Assembly: GCA_012517755.1 (NCBI GenBank)
Contig: JAAYUH010000016.1
Coordinates: forward strand, 1-13,868
DNA length: 13,868 bases
From: a bacterium
GTDB taxonomy: Bacteria; Caldisericota; Caldisericia; B22-G15
Direction: 5' to 3'
The notes beneath the pieces are model-generated. The model searched no databases. It worked only from the letters and a program-made list of their open reading frames with translations, and had not been told where the DNA came from. A program made the translations under genes and the position numbers. Shown here one piece after another: positions 7,401 through 13,868 of this stretch. How positions within the stretch are numbered: position 1 is the first letter of the stretch; each line of letters begins with the position of its first letter.

Positions 7401-7660
7401 ATATAAAGTTTTTCTAATTAGGAACGCATTAAAGGAATTAAAATTAATTTATAATTCTAATATAACAGGTTATAATCTTATTAAGAAAAAAATAGATATG
7501 CTCTCTATGAATCCATATATAAAAGGGGTTAAAAAAACTTAAAGGAAGAGAGGGTTATAGAATTAAATCTGGAAAGTATAGAATAATTTTTGAAGTCGAT
7601 GAAAAAACTAAAGAAATAATAATTCTACATATTGGTTTAAGAAAGGATGGATATAAATAG
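7390..7660 (+). pseudogene. RelE/ParE-type toxin, frameshifted at an A7 run
   Basis: A frame starting at GTG 7390, overlapping the antitoxin end by 11 bases, reads VNKYKVFLIRNALKELKLI through MNPYIKGVKKT and stops at TAA 7540-7542. The stop lies just past seven As (7531-7537). Removing one A restores KGVKKLKGREGYRIKSGKYR, then IIFEVDEKTKEIIILHIGLR and KDGYK, ending at TAG 7658-7660. The repaired 89-residue protein has the usual RelE/ParE length and hallmarks: N-terminal ALKELK, then L.GREGYRI..G.YRIIFEVD and the IIILHIG.RKD.Y ending. RelE toxins cleave mRNA on the ribosome and ParE toxins poison gyrase; sequence alone does not decide which. As written the conserved C-terminal half is lost, so the toxin should be inactive. 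Confidence 0.75.
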
Positions 7661-7674
7661 ATCATAAATAGATC
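7653..7674 (+). repeat. 11-base tandem duplication over the toxin stop codon
   Basis: ATAAATAGATC occurs twice back to back (7653-7663 and 7664-7674), followed by a partial third copy (TAAATA, 7675-7680). The first copy contains the toxin's TAG stop. It looks like a replication-slippage duplication. Confidence 0.8.
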
Positions 7675-7868
7675 TAAATAAAATCCTATATAATTTTAAT
7701 TAATTATATAAGTTTTATAGAATTTATATATTAGATGAGAAAACCTGAGGCAATTGAATTATTATTAATATAATATTTAGCATTTTTATTTTTTTATTAT
7801 ACAAAAATTTCTTTTGAAAATTTTATTTTTTCAAACCAACCAGATACACAATATACATATTTTAGATT
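7661..7868. other. Non-coding spacer with AT inverted repeats
   Basis: I see no credible gene here. It holds an inverted repeat TATATAATT-TTAATT-AATTATATA (7687-7710). This could fold as a hairpin after the toxin gene, but it has no G or C pairs and only a short T stretch after it, so it is a poor terminator candidate. It also holds TTTGAAAA-N7-TTTTCAAA (7813-7835), about 60 bases before the predicted hrcA transcription start. No CIRCE element (TTAGCACTC-N9-GAGTGCTAA) is present. Together with 7021-7195 and the broken toxin-antitoxin pair, this makes about 860 bases with no intact gene between the two blocks. Confidence 0.5.
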
Positions 7869-7877
7869 TGTTATAAT
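7869..7877 (+). promoter_or_regulatory. Extended -10 promoter of the hrcA operon, predicted leaderless start
   Basis: TGTTATAAT (7869-7877) is a perfect extended -10 element. Seven bases follow before the A of ATG 7885, so transcription is predicted to begin at or within a base or two of the start codon. No Shine-Dalgarno sequence lies before the ATG, which agrees with a leaderless mRNA. No convincing -35 is present at the expected 17-base spacing. Confidence 0.5.
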
Positions 7878-7884
7878 TATATTG

Positions 7885-8886
7885 ATGAAGAATATACAGG
7901 ATAAAAAAGAGGTAATTCTATTCCTATTGATTAAAGAATATCTTGAAACTGGTTTGCCAGTAGGTTCTAAAACGCTTGTTGAAAAATATATGTTAGATCT
8001 TTCTCCTGCAACTGTTAGAAACTATATGAGTGAATATGAAGATGATGGATATTTAATACACATACATACCTCTTCTGGAAGAATTCCAACAGAAAAGGGA
8101 ATAAAATTTTATATTGAAAAAGTAATTGAAAAAATGGATATAATGCCAAATTTAAAAATAGAAAAAGATATTCAAAAAAGTTTTACAACTTTGGGAGATG
8201 ATTTTATAGACGACTTTTTGAATAAACTATCAAATTTAACAAGTTCTATTTCATTCTTCTTTTATTCAATTCCTACTAATGATAAAATCAACAATATTCA
8301 TTTAATGAATTGTTCTCAAAATAAAATTTTATTTATTATTACTTCAGATGATAGAATTGAAGAATTTGTTATCAAAACCCAAGAAGTGATTTCAGATGAA
8401 GAACTTCAAAAAATTAAAATCGATCTTTTAAAATATATCGAAACAGATGAAGATGGTTATATAAAAAAATATTTAAAAACATATCCAAAATTTATTAATG
8501 AAATAAAAAAGATATTAACAGATAGAACAAAAAGAAGAGAACTTGGAGATATATATATAAAAGGTATTAAAAATATTTTATCTTATGAAGACATTAAAAA
8601 ATCAAAAGATTTAGAAACATTAATATCCTTAATAGAAGATAAAGAAAAAGCAATGTCTCTTGTCAATTTTCTTTCTGAATTTAAGGATTTATTAATATTA
8701 ATTGGGAATGAATTTCCTAAACTCTCTCTCGAGAGAACAATTTTGATTGATTTACCATATTTAAAAGAAGATAATGTTGAGGGTGGGCTTGGATTTTTCA
8801 CTCCAAATAGAATTAATTTTGAGTATCTTTTTAAGATATTAAAACAACACGCTCTTGAAATGAAAGAGATATTGGAGAAATTTTAG
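7885..8886 (+). CDS. hrcA: Heat-inducible transcription repressor HrcA
   Basis: DNA-binding repressor of class I heat-shock genes that classically binds CIRCE elements and depends on GroEL for activity. 333 residues from ATG 7885; a TTG at 7882 adds one residue but is less likely. The N-terminal winged helix (about 1-75) has the family pattern KEYLETGLPVGSKTLVEKY, LSPATVRNYMSEYEDDGYL and HTSSGRIPTEKG. The rest forms the GAF-like and dimerisation regions, ending with GGLGFFTPNRINFEYLFKIL, the counterpart of the usual C-terminal G..GPTRM.Y segment. It heads the right-hand operon. grpE, dnaK and dnaJ, its usual partners, do not follow, and no CIRCE is seen upstream, so autoregulation through a standard CIRCE is not supported. 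Its stop overlaps the rsmE start by one base (TAGTG). Confidence 0.95.
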   Translation: MKNIQDKKEVILFLLIKEYLETGLPVGSKTLVEKYMLDLSPATVRNYMSEYEDDGYLIHIHTSSGRIPTEKGIKFYIEKVIEKMDIMPNLKIEKDIQKSFTTLGDDFIDDFLNKLSNLTSSISFFFYSIPTNDKINNIHLMNCSQNKILFIITSDDRIEEFVIKTQEVISDEELQKIKIDLLKYIETDEDGYIKKYLKTYPKFINEIKKILTDRTKRRELGDIYIKGIKNILSYEDIKKSKDLETLISLIEDKEKAMSLVNFLSEFKDLLILIGNEFPKLSLERTILIDLPYLKEDNVEGGLGFFTPNRINFEYLFKILKQHALEMKEILEKF

Positions 8887-9611
8887 TGCACCAAATATTT
8901 ATTCCTCTCCAAAATTTTAAAAAAAATTATGTTATTGTTGATGGAGAAGATTTTCATCATCTTGTAAATGTTTTAAGGATAAATATTAATGAAAAATTGC
9001 TTATAGTTGTTGATAGAGGTTATAGATTTATAGGAAAAGTAACTTCAATTGAAAAAAATAAATTAATTATAGATTTAATTGAGAAAATAAATGAAAATTA
9101 TGATCCAGTTTTTAATTTATATATTGCTCAATCTATTCCAAAAGGCAAGAAATTTGAAAATATTATTAAATATGGCACAGAATTAGGGGTGAACGGTTTC
9201 TTTCCTCTTATAACCGAAAGAACAATCGCTAAATTAAATTTTGAAAAAATTGAAAGGTTAAAGAGAATTGCAAAAGAAGAAGCTCAACTTTCAAAGAGAG
9301 ATAAAATACCAGAAGTATATACTCCAATAAATTTTATTGATTTTCTAAAAACTTCAAATAAATATGAAAAAAAATATATCTTCTGGGAGTTAGAAAAAGA
9401 AAACTGTGTTGATAATATTGAGATAAAAAAAAATGAAAATGTTATTGTTATAATTGGTAATGAAGGTGGTTTCAGTTTAGAAGAGATTAATCAGGCAAAA
9501 AATTATAGATTTATTTCTATTTCACTTGGAAAAAGGATATTAAGATCAGAATTGGCACCCTTAGTTATAATATCTTTAGTTTTATATAAAGGTGGTGAAT
9601 TTAGAATATGA
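8886..9611 (+). CDS. rsmE: 16S rRNA (uracil-1498-N3)-methyltransferase RsmE
   Basis: Uses S-adenosylmethionine to methylate N3 of U1498 in 16S rRNA, near the decoding site of the 30S subunit. 241 residues, normal length. An N-terminal PUMA-like RNA-binding domain (about 1-70) starts HQIFIPLQN and includes FHHLVNVLR. A SPOUT domain with the C-terminal trefoil knot follows, including YIAQSIPKGKKFENIIKYGTELGV, EAQLSKRDKIPEV, IIGNEGGFSLEE (189-200) and LGKRILRSELAPL (215-226). In the knot the common GPEGG is GNEGG, a mild variation. The GTG start at 8886 shares its G with the hrcA stop. The 3' end overlaps mtaB by four bases (ATGA). In many Firmicutes prmA sits just upstream of rsmE; it is missing here. 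Confidence 0.95.
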   Translation: MHQIFIPLQNFKKNYVIVDGEDFHHLVNVLRININEKLLIVVDRGYRFIGKVTSIEKNKLIIDLIEKINENYDPVFNLYIAQSIPKGKKFENIIKYGTELGVNGFFPLITERTIAKLNFEKIERLKRIAKEEAQLSKRDKIPEVYTPINFIDFLKTSNKYEKKYIFWELEKENCVDNIEIKKNENVIVIIGNEGGFSLEEINQAKNYRFISISLGKRILRSELAPLVIISLVLYKGGEFRI

Positions 9612-10921
9612 ATTTTAATGTATATATTAAAACCTTTGGTTGTAAAGTTAATCAATATGATTCTGAAATAATTAGAGAGAATTTATCATTAGATAAAAAT
9701 GTTAAATTTACAAATAATTATAAGGATGCAAATTTATTTATTGTAAACAGTTGTTTTGTTACAGAGAAAGCAGAAAATGAAGTTCTTAAGGAGATAAGAA
9801 AATTTTCTAAATTAGGTAAAGTTATTGTAACTGGGTGTTTTAATAAATCTTTAAATATAGAAAATATTTATATTTTAGATTTAAATAAAGAAGTGAATAT
9901 TAGAGAGTTTATCTACAAAATATATGACATAAATAAAAGAGAAAATATTTATAAGAACAAGATAGAAAAATTTTCAGATAGAACAAGGGCTTTTGTAAAA
10001 ATTGAAGAAGGATGTAATAAATTTTGCTCATATTGTATTGTTCCCTATTTGAGAGGTAATGCAAAATCAAGAGATATTAATGACATTATGGATGAGATTA
10101 AAATATTGATTGATAATGGCTATAAAGAGATAGTTTTAACTGGAACCGAACTTGGTTTTTTTGGATTAGAGAAAGGAGAAAATATTATAACTTTACTAAA
10201 AAATTTAATATCAATAGATAAAAATTTTAGAATAAGATTATCTTCTATAGATCCAGAATTTTTTACAGATGAACTTATATATTTAATGAAGGAAAGTAAT
10301 AAAATATGTCCACAAATACATTTACCTCTACAAAGTGGCAGTGATAAGATATTAGAAAAAATGAGAAGAAGATATGATGTATCTTATTATATTGATAGAG
10401 TAAATTGTTTCAAAGAAAATATTAAAAATGCGACAATTACAACTGACATTATTGTTGGTTTTCCATTTGAAGAAGAAGAGGATTTTGAAAAAACAATAGA
10501 TGTCATAAAAAAAGTAAAATTTTTAAAATGTCACATTTTTCCTTATTCAAAGAGAGATGGAACAATAGCATCTAAATATATTTATTCAATTAATAATAGG
10601 ATAATTAATGATAGATTAAGAATTATTAAAGATGTTTCAAACAAAACAAGAGGAGAGGTTATTAAATCATTCAATAATAAAAATCTTATTTTACTTACAG
10701 AATATGAAATGAATGGAAAATTATATGGTTTTACAGAAAACTATATTAGAGTTTCTATTGATAATAAATATAAAATTAACAACTTTTATAAAATATATTT
10801 ACAAACAATAGAAAATAATGTAGAATATGGAATAGTTTTAAATGAATATTCCTATCCCGTTATAGAAGGAGGTGAGAATAAGGAATGCCAGCAGTTCACA
10901 GAAGAGAAGGTGAAGATTTAG
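9608..10921 (+). CDS. mtaB: tRNA t6A37 methylthiotransferase MtaB
   Basis: Radical-SAM enzyme that converts t6A37 to ms2t6A37 in tRNAs reading ANN codons. 437 residues, normal length. The N-terminal UPF0004 domain has IKTFGCKVNQYDSE, and C12, C49 and C77 are the expected ligands of the auxiliary iron-sulfur cluster. The radical-SAM motif EGCNKFCSYCIVPYLRG supplies C136, C140 and C143. HLPLQSGSDKILEKMRRRY and TDIIVGFPFEEEEDF follow, as in MiaB-family enzymes, and the C-terminus contains a short TRAM-like region. GCKVNQYDSE favours MtaB over MiaB. The ATG overlaps the rsmE stop (ATGA). The last 12 codons run through the rpsU start region, overlapping it by 37 bases in another frame. The rsmE-mtaB pairing is common in Firmicutes. 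Confidence 0.95.
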   Translation: MNFNVYIKTFGCKVNQYDSEIIRENLSLDKNVKFTNNYKDANLFIVNSCFVTEKAENEVLKEIRKFSKLGKVIVTGCFNKSLNIENIYILDLNKEVNIREFIYKIYDINKRENIYKNKIEKFSDRTRAFVKIEEGCNKFCSYCIVPYLRGNAKSRDINDIMDEIKILIDNGYKEIVLTGTELGFFGLEKGENIITLLKNLISIDKNFRIRLSSIDPEFFTDELIYLMKESNKICPQIHLPLQSGSDKILEKMRRRYDVSYYIDRVNCFKENIKNATITTDIIVGFPFEEEEDFEKTIDVIKKVKFLKCHIFPYSKRDGTIASKYIYSINNRIINDRLRIIKDVSNKTRGEVIKSFNNKNLILLTEYEMNGKLYGFTENYIRVSIDNKYKINNFYKIYLQTIENNVEYGIVLNEYSYPVIEGGENKECQQFTEEKVKI

Positions 10922-11046
10922 ATAGTCTAATTAGAAGATTTAAGAAAGAATGTGAAAGAGAAGGAATACTCTCAGAGATTAAAAAAAGAGAATTTTTTGT
11001 ACCACCTTCAGTTGAAAAGAGAAAAAAGAAGGGAAAAAAGAGGTAG
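10885..11046 (+). CDS. rpsU: 30S ribosomal protein S21
   Basis: 53-residue structural protein of the small subunit, bS21 family, involved in mRNA recruitment during initiation. Sequence in order: MPAVHRREGEDLDSLIRRF, KKECEREGILSEIKKREFF and the basic tail VPPSVEKRKKKGKKR. The LDxxIRRFKKxxxxxGIL pattern and the REF(F/Y)xxPS motif identify S21. It is slightly short (57 to 70 residues is more usual). The start is set by AGGAGGTG (10867-10874), ten bases before the ATG and inside the mtaB 3' end. It overlaps mtaB by 37 bases in a different frame and is followed after 17 bases by phoH. Confidence 0.95.
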   Translation: MPAVHRREGEDLDSLIRRFKKECEREGILSEIKKREFFVPPSVEKRKKKGKKR

Positions 11047-11047
11047 T

Positions 11048-11066
11048 AGGAGGTGATTAACTTATA
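11048..11066 (+). promoter_or_regulatory. phoH ribosome binding site with ATA at the start position
   Basis: AGGAGGTGA (11048-11056) is a near-perfect Shine-Dalgarno sequence. Seven bases later, at 11064-11066, the phoH frame has ATA where ATG is expected. An in-frame TAA at 11058-11060 closes the frame upstream, and the first ATG/GTG/TTG in frame is the TTG at 11607, inside the ATPase domain. ATA is therefore the best-placed start codon as the sequence is written. Confidence 0.6.
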
Positions 11067-12056
11067 GAACCTTCACAACTTAAAGAAAAAAAATTTTATC
11101 CTTTTTTAAATGATGAGGAAGCAATATCTATTTCTGGATATTATTTTGATCTTATTTCTGAACTTGAAAGAAATTTTAATATAAAAATTAAAATATCTCA
11201 AGATGGATTACATATATATTCATCAAACAACTATCCAGATTCTATTGATCAATTTTTACAGGATATTATTGAGTTAAAAAGAAGTAGAAATATACTTCTA
11301 ACTAAAGATGAGATTAAAAAAAGCATCTCATCAATTGAAAATAATAGTTACAATTTAATCAGAGATTTATTTACAGATGTAATTTTTGTATCAAGTAAAG
11401 GAAAAAAAATTAAACCAAAGAGCAAGGGTCAAAAAGAGTATGTTGAAATAATAAGAAAAAAAGACCTTGTTTTTTGTATTGGCCCTGCAGGCTCAGGAAA
11501 GACATATTTAGCAATTACATTAGCATTAAATTATCTTACAGAAAAAAGGATTGAAAGGATAATATTAACAAAACCAGTAATTGAAGCAGGAGAAAAACTT
11601 GGTTTTTTGCCAGGAACTTTTTTAGAGAAAGTAGATCCACATTTTAGACCTTTATATGATGCTTTATATGATCTTGTTGAAGTTGAAAAAATCAATAGAT
11701 ATATAGAGAATAATATTATAGAAATTGCTCCTCTTGCTTATATGAGAGGAAGAACTTTAAATGATGCTTTTATAATTTTAGATGAAGCCCAAAATACAAC
11801 ATATGTCCAAATGAAAATGTTTCTAACGAGGATGGGGTTCAATTCAAAGATTATTGTCACTGGCGATATAACTCAAATTGATCTTGACAAACCACAAGAT
11901 TCTGGTCTTGTTAAATCATTAAAGATACTGAAAAATATTGAAGGTATAGGAATTGTAAAATTATCTAAAATAGATATTGTAAGACATCCATTAGTACAAA
12001 AAATTGTTGATTCTTATGAAAAATTTGAAAATATTAAAGAAAAAAATAAAAATTGA
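11064..12056 (+). CDS. phoH: PhoH-like ATPase (PhoL/YbeZ family), apparent ATA start
   Basis: Cytoplasmic P-loop ATPase linked to RNA metabolism; the gene usually travels with ybeY and pgpH. From ATA 11064 the protein is 330 residues, the normal length. The N-terminal part (about 1-120) has EEAISISGYYFDLISELERNF and ISQDGLHIYS, typical of the small domain before the PhoH core. The core has EYVEIIRKKDLVFCIGPAGS, with Walker A GPAGSGKT at 140-147, TKPVIEAGEKLGFLPG, APLAYMRGRTLNDAF, Walker B with DEAQNTT from residue 240, KMFLTRMG and VTGDITQIDL. No ATG, GTG or TTG occurs in frame before the Walker A motif; only ATA follows the strong Shine-Dalgarno sequence. The ATG may have been lost by substitution or base-calling error, or a near-cognate start is used. 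The 3' end overlaps the next gene by 41 bases. Confidence 0.92.
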   Translation: MEPSQLKEKKFYPFLNDEEAISISGYYFDLISELERNFNIKIKISQDGLHIYSSNNYPDSIDQFLQDIIELKRSRNILLTKDEIKKSISSIENNSYNLIRDLFTDVIFVSSKGKKIKPKSKGQKEYVEIIRKKDLVFCIGPAGSGKTYLAITLALNYLTEKRIERIILTKPVIEAGEKLGFLPGTFLEKVDPHFRPLYDALYDLVEVEKINRYIENNIIEIAPLAYMRGRTLNDAFIILDEAQNTTYVQMKMFLTRMGFNSKIIVTGDITQIDLDKPQDSGLVKSLKILKNIEGIGIVKLSKIDIVRHPLVQKIVDSYEKFENIKEKNKN

Positions 12057-13868
12057 CAGAGAAATAATCACTATAAAATTACCATTTTTTATAGTGATTT
12101 TTATATTTTTATATGTATCTTTAATTCCACCTTTTATTTTCATAAGAAAGGGAACAGAATTAAATAAAGATCTTATTTCTCCAAGAACAATTGAAATTAT
12201 TGACGAAGAGGCAACTCAAAAAGAAATAGAAAAGGTTTTAGAAAACGCTCCTATTTTTTATGAATATAATCCCGATATAGACAAAGAAGTGTTGAACAAT
12301 TTCGAAGAGTTGTCAAACTATCTTAGAAATTGGAGAGAAGGAGATAAAGAGGCACAACAAAAAATTTATGATAGATTTGGAATGACTTTCGAAACTGAAT
12401 TTTTGATCCAAATTAGAAATTTAGATGAAAAAAGGTTCAATATATTAATTGAAAATACACATAAAATTTTATCTAATTTATTATTCAATGGATTTAAATC
12501 AGAAGATTATAATAGATTAAATGAAATGATTGAAGGAAGTTTATTAGAAAATTTATCAACAGAAGAAGTAAATATTTCTTTTGAAATAATTAAAAATATA
12601 ATAAAACCAAATCTTGTTATAAATAGTGATTTAACAGAAAAGAAAAAGCAGGAAATCATTAAATCAGTAAAACCAATAACAATAAGAATAGAAAAAAACG
12701 AAGTTATTTTTAAAAAAGGTACTATTATTGGCGATGAAGAGTTAAATACATTAAGAAAATATAACCTAATCTTCACTCAAAGAGATGTTATAAAAATAAT
12801 ATTGATAATTTTAACCTCTATTATATTAACCTATTTAATCTTTACTGTTTTAAATAACAAAAAAGAAATTTCTAAAAAGGAAATTTTATATTCTGTTATA
12901 ATCATCTTTTTATCACTTCTTTTTGGTAAATTATTAAGAAATCCTTTTCTCGTACCAATTTTTTTAACAACCAATCTATTGATTTTATTCTTTGATTTTT
13001 CAATTTCAACAATTTTTATAACTTTAATTTTCATTTTTTATTCAATCTTTTTTACAAATTCATTTTTATACATTTTGCTCTCTTTTTTTATTTCCATAAT
13101 TTTTTCTATTAAAGGAAAATCAATTAACAACATTAATGATTTTTTAAAAATTGGTTTAATCGCTGCCTTTTTCAATTTATTGAATCTATTTTTGTTTTCT
13201 TATATAACAACTTCTATTAGTTTAACAAGCATAACTATATTGAATCTTATTTATTCCTTTTTAAACCCACTTGTTTCTTCTCTTATTCTTGTAGTTATAG
13301 TGCCTTTTATAGAAAAAATATTATCTAAAACTACATCGATTGGATTAGTAGAACTTTTAAATATCAATAATCCATTATTAAAAGAATTTATAATTAAAGC
13401 ACCTGGAAGCTATCAACATTCAATAAATGTAAGTACTCTTTCGCAGGTAGCAGCTGATAGCATTGGAGAGGATCCTCTCGTTGCTAAAGTTTGTGGATAT
13501 TATCATGATATTGGAAAACTCGTACGACCAGAATTTTTTATTGAAAACGATAGTTTAGGTATAAGTCCACATGAATCTATATCACCTTCTTTATCAGCTT
13601 TAATAATAATATCTCATGTTAAAGAAGGTGTTGAACTTGCTAAAAAATATAATTTGCCAGACATTGTAATTAATTCAATTAAAGAACATCACGGAACAAG
13701 TTTAGTATCATATTTTTACACAAAAGCTAAATCAATTGATCCAGATATAAAAGAAGAAGCATTTAGATATCCAGGCCCGATTCCCTCTTCCAAAATAGCA
13801 GGAATAATAATGCTTGCTGATTCAGTTGAAGCTTCAGTAAGGGGGGAAAGAGTAGACCAAAAGGAAGA
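12016..13868 (+). CDS. pgpH: PgpH/YqfF-type 7TM-HD phosphohydrolase (3' end outside window)
   Basis: Membrane phosphodiesterase of the family whose Listeria member PgpH degrades c-di-AMP to pApA. The frame is open from 12016 to the right edge (617 full codons; a full protein is about 700). Order: a short basic N-terminus; TM1 about 22-42; an extracytoplasmic domain about 45-255 (the 7TMR-HDED type, including KGTIIGDEELNTLRKYNLI); about seven membrane segments from 259 to 431; then a cytoplasmic HD domain. The HD residues visible are H468 (GSYQHS), H497-D498 (YYHDIGKL), H534 (SHVKEG), H558-H559 (EHHGTSLV) and D602 (LADSVEA), a full-looking metal site. Start: ATG 12016 (a TTG at 12025 is the alternative), inside the phoH end without a clear Shine-Dalgarno sequence, so coupling is likely. 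The phoH-pgpH order is the usual one, and ybeY is expected next. Confidence 0.94.
   Translation, partial: MKNLKILKKKIKIDREIITIKLPFFIVIFIFLYVSLIPPFIFIRKGTELNKDLISPRTIEIIDEEATQKEIEKVLENAPIFYEYNPDIDKEVLNNFEELSNYLRNWREGDKEAQQKIYDRFGMTFETEFLIQIRNLDEKRFNILIENTHKILSNLLFNGFKSEDYNRLNEMIEGSLLENLSTEEVNISFEIIKNIIKPNLVINSDLTEKKKQEIIKSVKPITIRIEKNEVIFKKGTIIGDEELNTLRKYNLIFTQRDVIKIILIILTSIILTYLIFTVLNNKKEISKKEILYSVIIIFLSLLFGKLLRNPFLVPIFLTTNLLILFFDFSISTIFITLIFIFYSIFFTNSFLYILLSFFISIIFSIKGKSINNINDFLKIGLIAAFFNLLNLFLFSYITTSISLTSITILNLIYSFLNPLVSSLILVVIVPFIEKILSKTTSIGLVELLNINNPLLKEFIIKAPGSYQHSINVSTLSQVAADSIGEDPLVAKVCGYYHDIGKLVRPEFFIENDSLGISPHESISPSLSALIIISHVKEGVELAKKYNLPDIVINSIKEHHGTSLVSYFYTKAKSIDPDIKEEAFRYPGPIPSSKIAGIIMLADSVEASVRGERVDQKE

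Noticed and set aside
7687..7710. Rho-independent terminator after the toxin gene
   Set aside because: The stem is made only of A-T pairs and lacks a proper T tract; listed only as an inverted repeat within the spacer.
7735..7773. 12-codon ORF (MRKPEAIELLLI) in the spacer before hrcA
   Set aside because: Very short, no Shine-Dalgarno sequence, no attenuator-like structure after it; likely chance.
7021..7881. tRNA, structured RNA or riboswitch between the two blocks
   Set aside because: No cloverleaf, conserved GC stems or known aptamer pattern could be found in this nearly GC-free stretch.
11607..12056. phoH as a 149-residue gene starting at TTG 11607
   Set aside because: This start lies after Walker A and would remove the ATP site; the frame is open and PhoH-like back to 11064, behind a strong Shine-Dalgarno sequence.

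Overview
The window is a very AT-rich bacterial chromosome segment (GC looks to be about a quarter, by eye) packed with short-spaced or overlapping housekeeping genes. Gene content and order are Firmicutes-like (rpmF-plsX-rnc; hrcA...rsmE-mtaB-rpsU-phoH-pgpH). Two secreted proteins carry 'copper amine oxidase N-terminal' stalk domains, which are common in anaerobic Clostridia/Halanaerobia and in deep lineages such as Caldisericota, Dictyoglomota and Atribacterota. I cannot place the organism more precisely. Nothing suggests a phage, plasmid, IS element, CRISPR array, rRNA or tRNA.

Left block (1-6662, + strand): the 3' two thirds of leuS; a secreted cohesin-like/BACON-like/stalk protein; rpmF (ribosomal protein L32); plsX (phospholipid synthesis); rnc (RNase III); and a large secreted glycosyl-hydrolase-like protein with a paired stalk module. 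Most junctions overlap by 1 to 23 bases, so the block probably acts as one or two operons. A candidate promoter and a strong Shine-Dalgarno sequence lie just before rpmF.

Middle (6640-7881): a small minus-strand DUF457/YdjM-like membrane protein converges on the left block and overlaps it by 23 bases. After it comes a RelB/Phd-type antitoxin plus RelE/ParE-type toxin pair in which BOTH genes are broken by one extra A in an A7 run. AT-only palindromes and an extended -10 promoter precede the pair, and an 11-base tandem duplication covers the toxin stop codon.

Right block (7885-13868, + strand): hrcA, rsmE, mtaB, rpsU, phoH and a pgpH/yqfF-type HD phosphohydrolase cut by the window end. Compared with the common hrcA-grpE-dnaK-dnaJ-prmA-rsmE-mtaB order, the chaperone genes and prmA are missing between hrcA and rsmE. 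hrcA has an extended -10 promoter placed so that transcription would start at its ATG (leaderless). phoH has a strong Shine-Dalgarno sequence but no ATG/GTG/TTG start; an ATA codon sits in the start position. The block combines stress regulation (hrcA), rRNA and tRNA modification (rsmE, mtaB), a ribosomal protein, an RNA-linked ATPase (phoH) and probable c-di-AMP turnover (pgpH).

I found no clearly new multi-gene system. The best leads are the doubly frameshifted toxin-antitoxin pair, the ATA-start phoH, the leaderless chaperone-free hrcA operon, and the hydrolase-plus-stalk protein with an unassigned C-terminal domain.
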